Of a DNA stretch of 64,000 bases, positions 23,131 through 30,804 are shown piece by piece. Position 1 is the stretch's first letter; each line of letters starts with the position of its first letter. The translations under genes were made by a program, and so were the position numbers. The stretch comes from a virus. The stretch lies in IMG/VR virus record IMGVR_UViG_3300011934_000017, positions 124,001-188,000 of that record, one strand, 5' to 3'. The notes below the pieces were generated by a model. The model was not told the origin of the DNA and made no database searches. It worked only from the letters and a program-made list of their open reading frames with translations.

Positions 23131-23421
23131 TTAACCGTACGTGAAAAGAAACGACTCGCCGTCTTTCTTGAGACGAATGGCTCGAATCAGTGGACCGAAC
23201 GAATCGCTTTCAAGATCATACCACTTACCTGCGGCAAACCCTTTGGCCTTAAAAAGATTTGTCGCTGTCTCCTCTCACGACTCAAAACTTTTTGCTATAC
23301 AAGGTAAACCATGTTCCACTCTGTGCTTGTTAGCGTGGCGGATAACGTCATGCGTCATACAGAAGCCTGACTCGTCGGACGTATCAAGCTCCGGGAAATC
23401 ATCAATCGTTAAATGAGGCAT
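23131..23421 (-). pseudogene. Small gene interrupted by an in-frame TGA
   Basis: From the ATG at 23421 (GGAG 9 bases upstream) 48 codons are read to a TGA at 23275-23277, after which the same frame stays open for 47 more codons to TAA at 23131-23133. The second half (LFKAKGFAAGKWYDLES then PLIRAIRLKKDGESFLFTYG) looks like real protein and has no ATG, GTG or TTG start of its own. So this is a nonsense-mutated gene, a readthrough gene, or a sequencing error. Other genes here use TGA as a normal stop (for example at 22529), so TGA is not reassigned. Without this gene the stretch would be a 380-base gap. Confidence 0.6.
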
Positions 23422-23434
23422 AGTCTTTCTCCAG

Positions 23435-23455
23435 AAAAGCGGGGCCTAGCCCCGC
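23435..23455 (-). terminator. Terminator after the gene at 23465
   Basis: GCGGGGC-TAG-GCCCCGC followed by TTTTC on the minus strand, 10 bases past the stop. It overlaps the ribosome-site region of the interrupted gene. Confidence 0.75.
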
Positions 23456-23464
23456 GAGTAGAAG

Positions 23465-23914
23465 TTAGAAACAGTTCTTGATTGCGCCCATCACTTCAGG
23501 CAAGCGACCAGTAACAAGCGAACTTTCGTACATGAATTTCGGCTGAGCACCGTTGAACACATCGTGCTCGGTGTTTTCATCTTCAATGAAGGCTAGGTAC
23601 ATATCGCTGTTGACAGAACTCTGGCCAACAGGCAAGCGACCGTGCTTGATGTTGAAGGTACCAGGCTCAACTTCTGCACCGAGCATGACAACGACTCGGC
23701 GACGATCAATAAGACCAATACTGAATCCTTCTGCAAACTCTGTATCGTGTAGTTTCACCGAAGCCACGTCCTGTTCAGACACACCAGAAAGGTCATGTGC
23801 AAACTTCGCAAGCTCGCGGCAGGCAGAAATCGAACCGGCTTTCATATCTTCACCGAGGCGTGAAATAACAGACCAGATAATACCGAGACCAGAAATTTTA
23901 TCGTATGCGTACAT
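23465..23914 (-). CDS. Hypothetical early-type protein
   Basis: 149 residues, driven by promoter copy 5 and closed by its own terminator, so it is a single-gene early unit. AGAGGA precedes the ATG. Helical N-terminus and beta-rich middle (RRRVVVMLGAEVEPGTF); no known domain. Confidence 0.6.
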   Translation of the reverse strand: MYAYDKISGLGIIWSVISRLGEDMKAGSISACRELAKFAHDLSGVSEQDVASVKLHDTEFAEGFSIGLIDRRRVVVMLGAEVEPGTFNIKHGRLPVGQSSVNSDMYLAFIEDENTEHDVFNGAQPKFMYESSLVTGRLPEVMGAIKNCF

Positions 23915-23921
23915 GATATAT

Positions 23922-24018
23922 CCTCTACAAACTTTACAAGGCAGCGAACATCAACAAACGCCGTAACCAAGTTCTGCTGTGCTCGCTGAGGGGTTGGTAC
24001 TACATCTTCATTATATCA
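23922..24018 (-). repeat. 97-base perfect direct repeat (unit 2): leader plus -10
   Basis: Identical base for base to 20702-20798. Confidence 0.9.
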
Positions 24019-24040
24019 TACCCAGCACCTGAATACAACT
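23941..24040 (-). promoter_or_regulatory. Early-type promoter and leader, copy 5
   Basis: Minus strand: -35 TTGTAT, 17-base spacer, TGATATAAT (24010-24018), then the same leader as copy 4. Here the -35 side is better than in copy 4. Confidence 0.85.
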
Positions 24041-24314
24041 ACTGAAGCAGGAGCTCAAGATCAGCTAGGCTGGTACCTAGAATAGCATCCTCAGAGAAAG
24101 TTGAAATAAGCCGTGCGTTATACCAATGAGCGCTGGGATGCTCGTTAGGTATCTTACGACACATCTGCGCCATTACGTACATGGCAAAGTGCGGGTATTC
24201 GTATGCTGAATAGCTTTCAGGATTATCCGGCATCTTCATACCCGAGTTGGAAGCTGCTTGAGCCAGACTGCGAATATCCATGAGGGCGTTGAAGTCTTCG
24301 GTACGCTTATTCAT
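24039..24314 (-). CDS. Hypothetical protein
   Basis: 91 residues from the ATG at 24314 (GGAG upstream; a TTG four codons earlier is less likely). Helical, with a Met/Tyr/His-rich centre (YEYPHFAMYVMAQMC). Overlaps the PC4-like gene's 3' end by 8 bases, so the two are coupled. Confidence 0.55.
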   Translation of the reverse strand: MNKRTEDFNALMDIRSLAQAASNSGMKMPDNPESYSAYEYPHFAMYVMAQMCRKIPNEHPSAHWYNARLISTFSEDAILGTSLADLELLLQ

Positions 24315-24582
24315 CTTCTTCTCCAATTAGTTCTTCACGTTTAGCAACACGAATGGCTTTCTTGACGGCAGCCAGCAGATCGTACAGGTCTTCGACAGGT
24401 ACTGACAAGCCTTTCGAGGTAGGTGCAAACTTTTCCATCTTCTCCGTCTTGTAGTAGCGACGAAGATCAACCATAGACTTCTCTTCAAACTCGTTTATGA
24501 CCATTCGCACCTCTGAACCTTTAGCGCTGTTCAGGCGAGCGATACGATGAACGGAGTTAGGCTTAACGTAGTTCTTAGGCAT
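24307..24582 (-). CDS. PC4/YdbC-like ssDNA-binding protein
   Basis: 91 residues. Residues about 24-80 match the PC4 (p15) domain: EVRMVINEFEEKSMVDLRRYY, a turn, KFAPTSKGLSVPVEDLYDLLAAVKKA, where PC4 has V-R-x-F-x-G-K-x-x-x-D-I-R-x-Y-x...KP-G-x-KGISL-x-x-x-x-W-x-x-L. These proteins form dimers that bind ssDNA and often act in transcription or replication. Size is normal for phage and bacterial members. It gives the phage a second ssDNA-binding protein. GGAT before the ATG. Confidence 0.75.
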   Translation of the reverse strand: MPKNYVKPNSVHRIARLNSAKGSEVRMVINEFEEKSMVDLRRYYKTEKMEKFAPTSKGLSVPVEDLYDLLAAVKKAIRVAKREELIGEEDE

Positions 24583-24605
24583 GATAAAAATCCTTTGCAG
24601 AATAG

Positions 24606-24619
24606 CCCCGGACTGTCCG
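24606..24619 (-). terminator. Hairpin between the genes at 24632 and 24582
   Basis: CCGGA/TCCGG stem just past the stop at 24632 on the minus strand; no T run, so a weak terminator or spacer structure. Confidence 0.35.
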
Positions 24620-24631
24620 GAGCATGAGAGT

Positions 24632-24967
24632 TTATACGGAAAAGATTACGTCGTACTTGGAGAGGAGAACAGGTCCCAATTCCCAGACGTAAGCATCATA
24701 CAGGAAGTCATTGTCTTCCTGCTTGCTCCAAGTTTCTTGCTTCTCGATCCAGTCGATCATCTGATCCACAGTATCAAAGAAGGCAGCGTGAATATTCCCC
24801 CAGCCACAAGGCCACGCTTTCTTGCGATACACGCAGGCATACACAGCGGTGTCTGGCCAGATATGCCCATGAAGATCGTGGTCTTCAATGTGCGACTGAA
24901 GGGCCGATACAAACTTTTCAGGTGCAGTTGAAAATACGGTACCGGGCTGCTGAATGATGTAGGGCAT
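24632..24967 (-). CDS. Hypothetical early-type protein
   Basis: 111 residues, Trp-rich (HIWPDTAVYACVY, WPCGWGNIH). First gene behind promoter copy 6; GGAG before the ATG. No known family. Confidence 0.6.
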   Translation of the reverse strand: MPYIIQQPGTVFSTAPEKFVSALQSHIEDHDLHGHIWPDTAVYACVYRKKAWPCGWGNIHAAFFDTVDQMIDWIEKQETWSKQEDNDFLYDAYVWELGPVLLSKYDVIFSV

Positions 24968-24988
24968 GATGTTTCTCCAAGATACAAG

Positions 24989-25080
24989 GAACGTTAACTA
25001 ACGCCGTAACCAAATTGCGTTACGCTCGTTAGGGGCAGGTGCTACATCTTCATTATATCACAATTTAAGCTGTCCTACAA
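24989..25080 (-). promoter_or_regulatory. Early-type promoter and leader, copy 6
   Basis: Minus strand: -35 TTGTAG (25075-25080), 17-base spacer, TGATATAAT (25052-25060). The leader stem is TAACGC/GCGTTA, a compensatory change relative to AGCGC/GCGCT in copies 1 and 3, around the same loop AATTTGGTTACG. Confidence 0.88.
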
Positions 25081-25106
25081 GGACTCTAATTGCTGAGGAG
25101 AATACT

Positions 25107-25583
25107 ATGCATTTCTACGATGAAATTCAAAAGAACAAACCACGCAAGGTCGAGGTAGAAAAAGCACCGACCGACGTTTTGATTCTGAAGCGGGAGTACA
25201 TGCGCGAAGGCACACACGGTACGTTTATCTTTCCCGACGGCAGCAAGCTAGACACTCTGGAGCTTCCGTGGAACGATAACAAGCAACGGGTGTCCTGCAT
25301 TCCCGAAGGAAAGTATAAGCTGAGAAAGCGTTACTCTCCTGTCGTGAAGCGATCTTCTGGAAATGAGTTCGCTAACGGGTGGGAAGTAACAAACGTAGAG
25401 AACAGGACCTACATCATGATTCACCCTGGAAACTACGTGCGCAACTTCTTAGGTTGTATTGGTGTTGGGTTGAGTAAAGGTTTCCAAGGCAACTCACCTG
25501 TCATCTGGAACAGCCGTGCAGCTTTTCGCAAGTTCATGGCTAAGATGAAAGTTCACGAAGAGTGGACGCTTATCGTAGAGTAA
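25107..25583 (+). CDS. DUF5675-like protein
   Basis: 158 residues, the only convincing plus-strand gene in the first 34 kb. Family pattern: GTHGTFIFPDG, LDTLELPWNDNKQRVSCIPEGKY (in parts), SP, VTNVENRTYIMIHPGNY, and LGCIGVG. The I-H-x-G-N...G-C-I arrangement of His and Cys recalls L,D-transpeptidase active sites, so a role on cell-wall peptides is possible, but the family function is not settled to my knowledge. GAGGAGA before the ATG. It faces the gene at 25623 across a shared terminator. Confidence 0.7.
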   Translation: MHFYDEIQKNKPRKVEVEKAPTDVLILKREYMREGTHGTFIFPDGSKLDTLELPWNDNKQRVSCIPEGKYKLRKRYSPVVKRSSGNEFANGWEVTNVENRTYIMIHPGNYVRNFLGCIGVGLSKGFQGNSPVIWNSRAAFRKFMAKMKVHEEWTLIVE

Positions 25584-25584
25584 C

Positions 25585-25624
25585 AAAAAGCCCCGCTATC
25601 CTTAATTGGACGCGGGGCTTTTTT
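25585..25624. terminator. Bidirectional terminator between convergent genes
   Basis: AAAAAGCCCCGC and GCGGGGCTTTTTT form a stem with T runs on both strands, between the plus gene ending at 25583 and the minus gene ending at 25623. Confidence 0.9.
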
Positions 25625-26147
25625 ATCGGTGACGCACTCTGTTTTTGCCGCAGCGACGACAAGGTCTTGGAGCTATTGACCTGCGAATGATGTTGAGATT
25701 CTTGTTCTGTGGTGTGATGCTTGCTGTAGACTGACCGAACTTGGCAGCGTGTCTCTCCATGACTAGACTCTCATTAAACATATCCTTGTACGACCATGCT
25801 TTTTGGTGTGCAAGCTCCCATGCGGGAATATCAATAGCTTCGTCTAGTAGAGACAGTACCATTCCCCGTGGTATTACTTTCTGCGGCTTTCCCTGACCTA
25901 CCTTGAGCACTGTGCAATCATCTTCGGCAATAACAATCGGGGAATGATGCTCGATGTTATTGTTGATGATAAGGTAGTGATCTTTGCCTTCTGTGCCGGG
26001 AGAACGAAAAGCAGGAACGCGCAACCAAGAGTCTTCCCACGGTTCTTCAGTCTTTGGGTCCCAAGGCAAATTCCAAGAACGCAGAAAGACCAAGACGTAA
26101 GCGTTGAAAGTGATATTGCTGGGATTGTTGTGAACGTAGACTTCCAT
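25623..26147 (-). CDS. Hypothetical protein
   Basis: 174 residues, beta-rich N-terminus (EVYVHNNPSNITFNAYVLVF), basic C-terminus with a CRRCGKNR knuckle. AGGTTT before the ATG, 8 bases after the topoisomerase subunit's stop, so probably the last gene of the topoisomerase operon. Function unknown. Confidence 0.6.
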   Translation of the reverse strand: MEVYVHNNPSNITFNAYVLVFLRSWNLPWDPKTEEPWEDSWLRVPAFRSPGTEGKDHYLIINNNIEHHSPIVIAEDDCTVLKVGQGKPQKVIPRGMVLSLLDEAIDIPAWELAHQKAWSYKDMFNESLVMERHAAKFGQSTASITPQNKNLNIIRRSIAPRPCRRCGKNRVRHR

Positions 26148-26155
26148 ATAAACCT

Positions 26156-27715
26156 CTACAATGTAAGACCCGACTTCACTTTGTCCGGATTCTTCAGATA
26201 AGCCGCAACACGCTTCTGTGTGTCTTTAGCTGCGCGAGCACCAGGGTCTTTCAAGTCTTTAGTCAGACCTTCAATTTCTTTTCGTAAGGCTGCAATCTTT
26301 GTTTTCAGATCGGCTGCTTCCAACTTAGCCAGCTTACGCACCTGACGATTCAGAATGATAGTGGCGTCTGCTTCGGGCATCTTCATTGCCTTGGCCAGTG
26401 TCGCGTCAGGATTATCTGCTACCAGCACTTTAGGCAGCACCTTCAACAACTTCTCCATATTCTCAACAGCGAACAGGTAGACCTCTTGTAAGTGAAGCTC
26501 TTTCTTGGCTTTCTCAAGCAGGTTCTCAACCAACCGTAGCTCCAGAGCAATGCGATACTTGATCCAAGCACTAAAGAACTTGTCGTATCCAAGATAGTGG
26601 AAAGCATTGCGGTCATCTTCTTTTCGAACCGTGATACCAAGACGATAGCTTACTTTACTGGTAGTCTGCTTTTCTACCTTCTCTACAATATCGTAGAAGT
26701 CTTCAGTGCCGAGACCTTTCTGGCACTCAATGATAAACAAGGCGCCGTACGGGCCACTGCCTTTAGACTTCTTGCCTTGCTTGCTGTAACACTTGCGAAC
26801 ACCGTCAATGTTGCTAATCTTTTCCAGTGTCTTATCAATCTGGACAGTAGATGACAAACCAGAAGGAACGAAAGAACGGATGTATAGGGTCTTCTTATCG
26901 TAGTCCTCTTCAAACAGCGGAGCATACGTAACACTGCCTTTGCCTGTCTTTACCATTTCCTCCATGTCGGCTCTTTCAATAGACGCATCGCATCCCCAAG
27001 CGTGTTGCACCTCTAGCATAGATGCTAACTTCTTGGAGCTAATCGTCTTGCCTTTGAGCAGTGCAATAACTACCTTGGCTACGCTGCGAAACGAGAAGCT
27101 TGGGTTACCTGCGCGAACGCCGTATGCTGGCGCTGGTATGTTACCATTAAACAATGCATACGGTAGTAGTGATGGAAGAAACAGGGGAATCGTATCGTCA
27201 CCACTGAAGTTGGGAACCTTCGGCACAACCTCTAAGTAGTCACGGTCTAGCATGAAGCTATTCGTAAACTTACTCATACGTGCTTCAGTGTAACGCTGAG
27301 CAGCAGGAGGATTGATCGGTGTACCCCAGTTACCTTGACCGTCTACCGCAGGTGGCATTGTGTTTGCAATCGTAACCATCGCACCGTAAGCAGCGCTATC
27401 ACCATGCGGGTGATATTTACCGATGGTGTCACCAACAGTACGTGCAGACTTTTTATACGAGCTGGACGGACGCAAGTTAAGACCAGCTAATGACCAAAGT
27501 AATGCGCGGTGCACAGGCTTCAGACCGTCACGATAATCGGGTACCGCACGATCTTCTACAACGTAGGCACCGTAGATGCTAAGTGCTTCGGCTGTGAACT
27601 TGTCTAAGCCTTGGTCCCGTAATGTGGTGTCAGTGATACCAGGCATCGGGAAAATAGACAGGTCATCAGTCTTTGCAACTTGAGTGGTCTTTGCTTTGCG
27701 TGTTTGCTTTACCAT
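26156..27715 (-). CDS. Type II DNA topoisomerase, GyrA/ParC-like (gp52-like) subunit
   Basis: 519 residues. Core motifs in order: SIYGAYVVEDRAVPDYRDGLKPVHRALL (in parts near 47-73), the helix-turn-helix GKYHPHGDSAAYGAMV (about 99-114), and AAQRYTEARMS with the active-site Tyr at about 142, which forms the covalent link to DNA. A tower and coiled-coil region (about 370-490) follows. The GyrA C-terminal beta-pinwheel is absent, as in T4 gp52 (442 residues). With the subunit at 27727 it should cut and pass duplex DNA to relax and decatenate replicating phage DNA. 11 bases separate the two genes. Confidence 0.95.
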   Translation of the reverse strand: MVKQTRKAKTTQVAKTDDLSIFPMPGITDTTLRDQGLDKFTAEALSIYGAYVVEDRAVPDYRDGLKPVHRALLWSLAGLNLRPSSSYKKSARTVGDTIGKYHPHGDSAAYGAMVTIANTMPPAVDGQGNWGTPINPPAAQRYTEARMSKFTNSFMLDRDYLEVVPKVPNFSGDDTIPLFLPSLLPYALFNGNIPAPAYGVRAGNPSFSFRSVAKVVIALLKGKTISSKKLASMLEVQHAWGCDASIERADMEEMVKTGKGSVTYAPLFEEDYDKKTLYIRSFVPSGLSSTVQIDKTLEKISNIDGVRKCYSKQGKKSKGSGPYGALFIIECQKGLGTEDFYDIVEKVEKQTTSKVSYRLGITVRKEDDRNAFHYLGYDKFFSAWIKYRIALELRLVENLLEKAKKELHLQEVYLFAVENMEKLLKVLPKVLVADNPDATLAKAMKMPEADATIILNRQVRKLAKLEAADLKTKIAALRKEIEGLTKDLKDPGARAAKDTQKRVAAYLKNPDKVKSGLTL

Positions 27716-27726
27716 AACAACCCCTT

Positions 27727-29772
27727 TTAATCTTTAAGACCGAGTAAGCGACGACGATAAACAGCATCTTCAGCCACAACACCGCGGAAGAAACGCTCCT
27801 GCTCTTTGTCAGCAAACGGATTGATTCGAATCATCTTACGTGTACCAGGATTGAATGCGATCGGTTCAAGGTATGTTTCATCAACTTCACCCCAACCTTT
27901 GATACGTACAATATCTTTATCTTTCACTGAGGCTGGCGCTTGTGCTCGTGCTTCTGCAAACGTCATACCGCCGTAAAGTTTGTTATTCTTTACAACTGCG
28001 TAAAGCGGAGCTTCGATACACCACACGCGGCCTTCTTTGAACATATCTGGCAACAGGCGATAGATAGCAGCTAGATACAGGACAGCAATGTGACCACCAT
28101 CTGGATCAGGGTCAACCAAAAGAATGACGTTCGCTGTGCGCAACTTTGCCGTGGACAGCGTTGGGTTCTCTGCTTTAGGGTCAAGTGTCTTTACATCAGC
28201 ACCAAGGGCCGTAAGCATCTGCTGAATTTCAGAGTGTGCCAGCACTTTAGACAACGGTGCTTTGAGAGCATTCAGCGGCTTACCACCAGCGGGAAGCACC
28301 TCTTGGTAGTCAGAGTTGCGAGCATCAATCGCGGTTCCAGCCGCGCTGTCACCCTCCACAATATAGAGTTCACGTTCACTGGGCTTGGCACGATCAGCGA
28401 CAGCAAGACCTGCAGGAAGCGCAGAGCCTTTAGTCTTCTTTTTCACATCAGCCATAGAACGCACAACAGCCGCAAGATCGGTACGACCTTTACCCATAGC
28501 CTGTGCGCGTTTAACGATGGCTTTAGCGGTCTTCTTATTTTTATCAAAATACTCTTCAATCGCAGGAAGCAAAGCATCGTAAACTTCACGGTCTACTTTC
28601 GACGCCAGCTTATCTTTTACCTGAGACGTATACTGTGCCCCATGCATTCGAAAGTCAAACAGACCTGTAAGGCCAATCAGCAGGTCAGAGCCTTTGAAGC
28701 CGAGCGCACGACCTTTACCTTTGGTAGTAGGTGTGAAGGGCTTGATTGCTTGTACGACAGCATCCGTAAAGCCTTTAACGTGCCAACCACCGTCGGCCGT
28801 GGGACTTGTATTGACAAAGCTCAAAAAGTTGTCGATATCAGGATGATCTGCCCATGTCACTGCGCAGCTAATGTAGTCGGACTTGAATGTGAATGGTTTG
28901 CCAAGCGGCGTAAGCTCTCGGCTATCACACATGGTCTTGGGAATCCATGAAAGGTCTTTCTTATTCTGAAAGACAGCACTCTTAACTTTTTCTTTGCGCA
29001 CGACTGTAAGGCGAATGACCAGACCTGGATTAAGATTAGCCATGTACTTCAACCAATCAGCAACTTTCTTTGCGTCAGGTTCTGCCTTAACAAAATTCTT
29101 GGGCAGCTTCTTTCCACGTCGTGCGGATTCTGACACTACATCTTGGTCAAGGCGACACGCGATAATAGTGCCGTACTTCTGGACTTTCTTGTCTTTCAAA
29201 AGCGCCATAACATCAGCGTCAACTTTCTTTACTTTGACAGGATGATCGCCTTTGGTGGTAATCTCACCTTGCTCGAAGCTTTGATAGACCAGATTGCCGT
29301 TGTAAGTAGACCATGCGCGTAGACTTGAACTGATAGCATTCACGGCAGCTACACCTATACCGTGTGTGCCCGCACTGGTCTTGTAGGCTTTGTCGTTGAA
29401 CTTACCGCCTGCGTGTGTGCGTGTCAGTGCAGCGGTCATGATTGTAATCTTTTCACCGCTTTTCAATTTCTTAAAGTCGGTTGGAATACCACCTGCACCA
29501 TCGGCAACAACTAACAGGTCATTATCATAGTCGATGACCACTTCGATCAGATTGTTACGACCGCTGATATGTTCGTCGTAGGAGTTGTCAACTTTTTCTT
29601 TCAGAGCACGGCGAGCCATTTCTTCACCAAGCTCACCTAGGTACATGGTAGGGTTGGCGCGGATACCTGAAAGTCCCTCCATTATTTCGAAGCCTTCTTG
29701 TGAAGCTGACTTCTTTTTAGTTTTCGAAGAGCCTGTCACGTCTACCTCTTGAACACCTTTCTTTCTGGCCAT
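27727..29772 (-). CDS. Type II DNA topoisomerase, GyrB/ParE-like (gp39/60-like) subunit
   Basis: 681 residues, a single intact chain (T4 splits this subunit into gp39 and gp60). GHKL ATPase: EKVDNSYDEH (about 59-68), DGAGGIP (91-97), GTHGIGVAAVNA. TOPRIM: ELYIVEGDSAAGTA (about 466-479) and LLVDPDPDGGHI, where bacterial enzymes have D-A-D-V-D-G-x-H-I; the Asp residues for Mg are kept. The C-terminus RRRLLGLKD is typical. The N-terminus MARKKGVQEVDVTGS precedes the ATPase and is nearly repeated in the gene at 63743. A late-type box lies 31 bases upstream. Confidence 0.95.
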   Translation of the reverse strand: MARKKGVQEVDVTGSSKTKKKSASQEGFEIMEGLSGIRANPTMYLGELGEEMARRALKEKVDNSYDEHISGRNNLIEVVIDYDNDLLVVADGAGGIPTDFKKLKSGEKITIMTAALTRTHAGGKFNDKAYKTSAGTHGIGVAAVNAISSSLRAWSTYNGNLVYQSFEQGEITTKGDHPVKVKKVDADVMALLKDKKVQKYGTIIACRLDQDVVSESARRGKKLPKNFVKAEPDAKKVADWLKYMANLNPGLVIRLTVVRKEKVKSAVFQNKKDLSWIPKTMCDSRELTPLGKPFTFKSDYISCAVTWADHPDIDNFLSFVNTSPTADGGWHVKGFTDAVVQAIKPFTPTTKGKGRALGFKGSDLLIGLTGLFDFRMHGAQYTSQVKDKLASKVDREVYDALLPAIEEYFDKNKKTAKAIVKRAQAMGKGRTDLAAVVRSMADVKKKTKGSALPAGLAVADRAKPSERELYIVEGDSAAGTAIDARNSDYQEVLPAGGKPLNALKAPLSKVLAHSEIQQMLTALGADVKTLDPKAENPTLSTAKLRTANVILLVDPDPDGGHIAVLYLAAIYRLLPDMFKEGRVWCIEAPLYAVVKNNKLYGGMTFAEARAQAPASVKDKDIVRIKGWGEVDETYLEPIAFNPGTRKMIRINPFADKEQERFFRGVVAEDAVYRRRLLGLKD

Positions 29773-29802
29773 AATACAATTCCTGATATCGATTGTCTTC
29801 TA

Positions 29803-29811
29803 TATTTACAC
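29803..29811 (-). promoter_or_regulatory. Late-type promoter GTGTAAATA before the topoisomerase genes
   Basis: Exact consensus on the minus strand, 31 bases before the ATG. Confidence 0.65.
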
Positions 29812-29824
29812 TAATCTCAGAAAC

Positions 29825-29855
29825 AAAAAGACCTCACAATTAAGGAGGTCTTTTT
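29825..29855. terminator. Bidirectional terminator
   Basis: AAAAAGACCTC/GAGGTCTTTTT with T runs on both strands, 20 bases past the stop at 29876. Confidence 0.9.
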
Positions 29856-29875
29856 GATATTGCTTTAGCGATTGA

Positions 29876-30244
29876 TCACGGTGCATAGTCCATCAGCATT
29901 TCTGCTAATGTTTCACAGTTTCGGCGAGTAAACTTCATACGCGCTTTTTTCATGTAATCCGCACAAAGATCAATAATCTCGCCTTCATCTTCTACATCTT
30001 CCATGTCTGGAAGTTCTTCACCAGTGGTCGTCTGAATACGATCCCGAACGTAGTCGTCAAGAAAGTTTGCAAACTTTTGGCGCTTACTCATTCCCATCAT
30101 CCGAGAAGAACCATAGTCTGTCTGGTTGCTGATTTCCAAAATCATTGCATCTTGTTTCTTCACGTCTCTAGGAACATTACCATCAATAGCGTTTTTGATA
30201 CATTCAGGAATATCGGAAGCGGCGGTGCTGATATAAACTTTCAT
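29876..30244 (-). CDS. Hypothetical protein
   Basis: 122 residues, helical, acidic middle (ELPDMEDVEDEGEIIDL). GAGGTT before the ATG. Closed by a strong terminator. No known domain. Confidence 0.6.
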   Translation of the reverse strand: MKVYISTAASDIPECIKNAIDGNVPRDVKKQDAMILEISNQTDYGSSRMMGMSKRQKFANFLDDYVRDRIQTTTGEELPDMEDVEDEGEIIDLCADYMKKARMKFTRRNCETLAEMLMDYAP

Positions 30245-30260
30245 AGTATAAACCTCTGAG

Positions 30261-30695
30261 TTAAGACTTTATTGAGCTAAGTAACGAAAACACATCAAGA
30301 CCGCGAAACAGATAATCAACAGGTGCTTCCCACAATATGACTCTATTGCCTCGCGTATCAATGCGCACCACGTTGAAATAAATTATGTTGTTTTCCGCAC
30401 TTAACACGATGTTGGCTATGGCGGACAACGGCCCTACAATGTCCAACTGAAGTTCAGCACCGTCTCGAAAAGAAAATCGAATACGGTATTGAGGAAACAC
30501 TGTGCGAAGATAGTCTATAAGATCAGAAGCATTTTTCTGAAACATAGGATCAACAAGAGGATTGTATTGTACGTCCGCACGATTGCGAAAGTCTTCCCGT
30601 GCGGACATATTTAAAAGAACGAGCTTATGGACGATAAACGCGCCATCTACAATGACGTTCCGCGTGTCTGGAGCTAAGCTATAAGCGCTGGTCAT
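30261..30695 (-). CDS. Hypothetical early-type protein
   Basis: 144 residues, alternating strands and helices (YRIRFSFRDGAELQLDIVG). First gene behind promoter copy 7; GAGGT before the ATG. Function unknown. Confidence 0.6.
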   Translation of the reverse strand: MTSAYSLAPDTRNVIVDGAFIVHKLVLLNMSAREDFRNRADVQYNPLVDPMFQKNASDLIDYLRTVFPQYRIRFSFRDGAELQLDIVGPLSAIANIVLSAENNIIYFNVVRIDTRGNRVILWEAPVDYLFRGLDVFSLLSSIKS

Positions 30696-30710
30696 AATTC
30701 ACCTCAATCT

Positions 30711-30790
30711 AAACGTTAACTAAGTCCGTAACCAAGTTTAAAAGTTCTCTATAATGGAGCTGTCTTGCTTTTACAGTATATCACGTTTAG
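30711..30790 (-). promoter_or_regulatory. Early-type promoter and leader, copy 7 (divergent)
   Basis: Minus strand TGATATACT (30775-30783), one base off the other -10 boxes, weak -35. The leader keeps CTTGGTTACGG and GTTAACGTT; the closing stem is TAAAC/GTTTA. Confidence 0.7.
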
Positions 30791-30804
30791 AAAGAAAAAG
30801 ATAG

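Noticed and set aside
28090-28950. 286-codon plus-strand frame opposite the GyrB-like gene
   Set aside because: The minus-strand gene has a full set of conserved motifs; the antisense frame has none.
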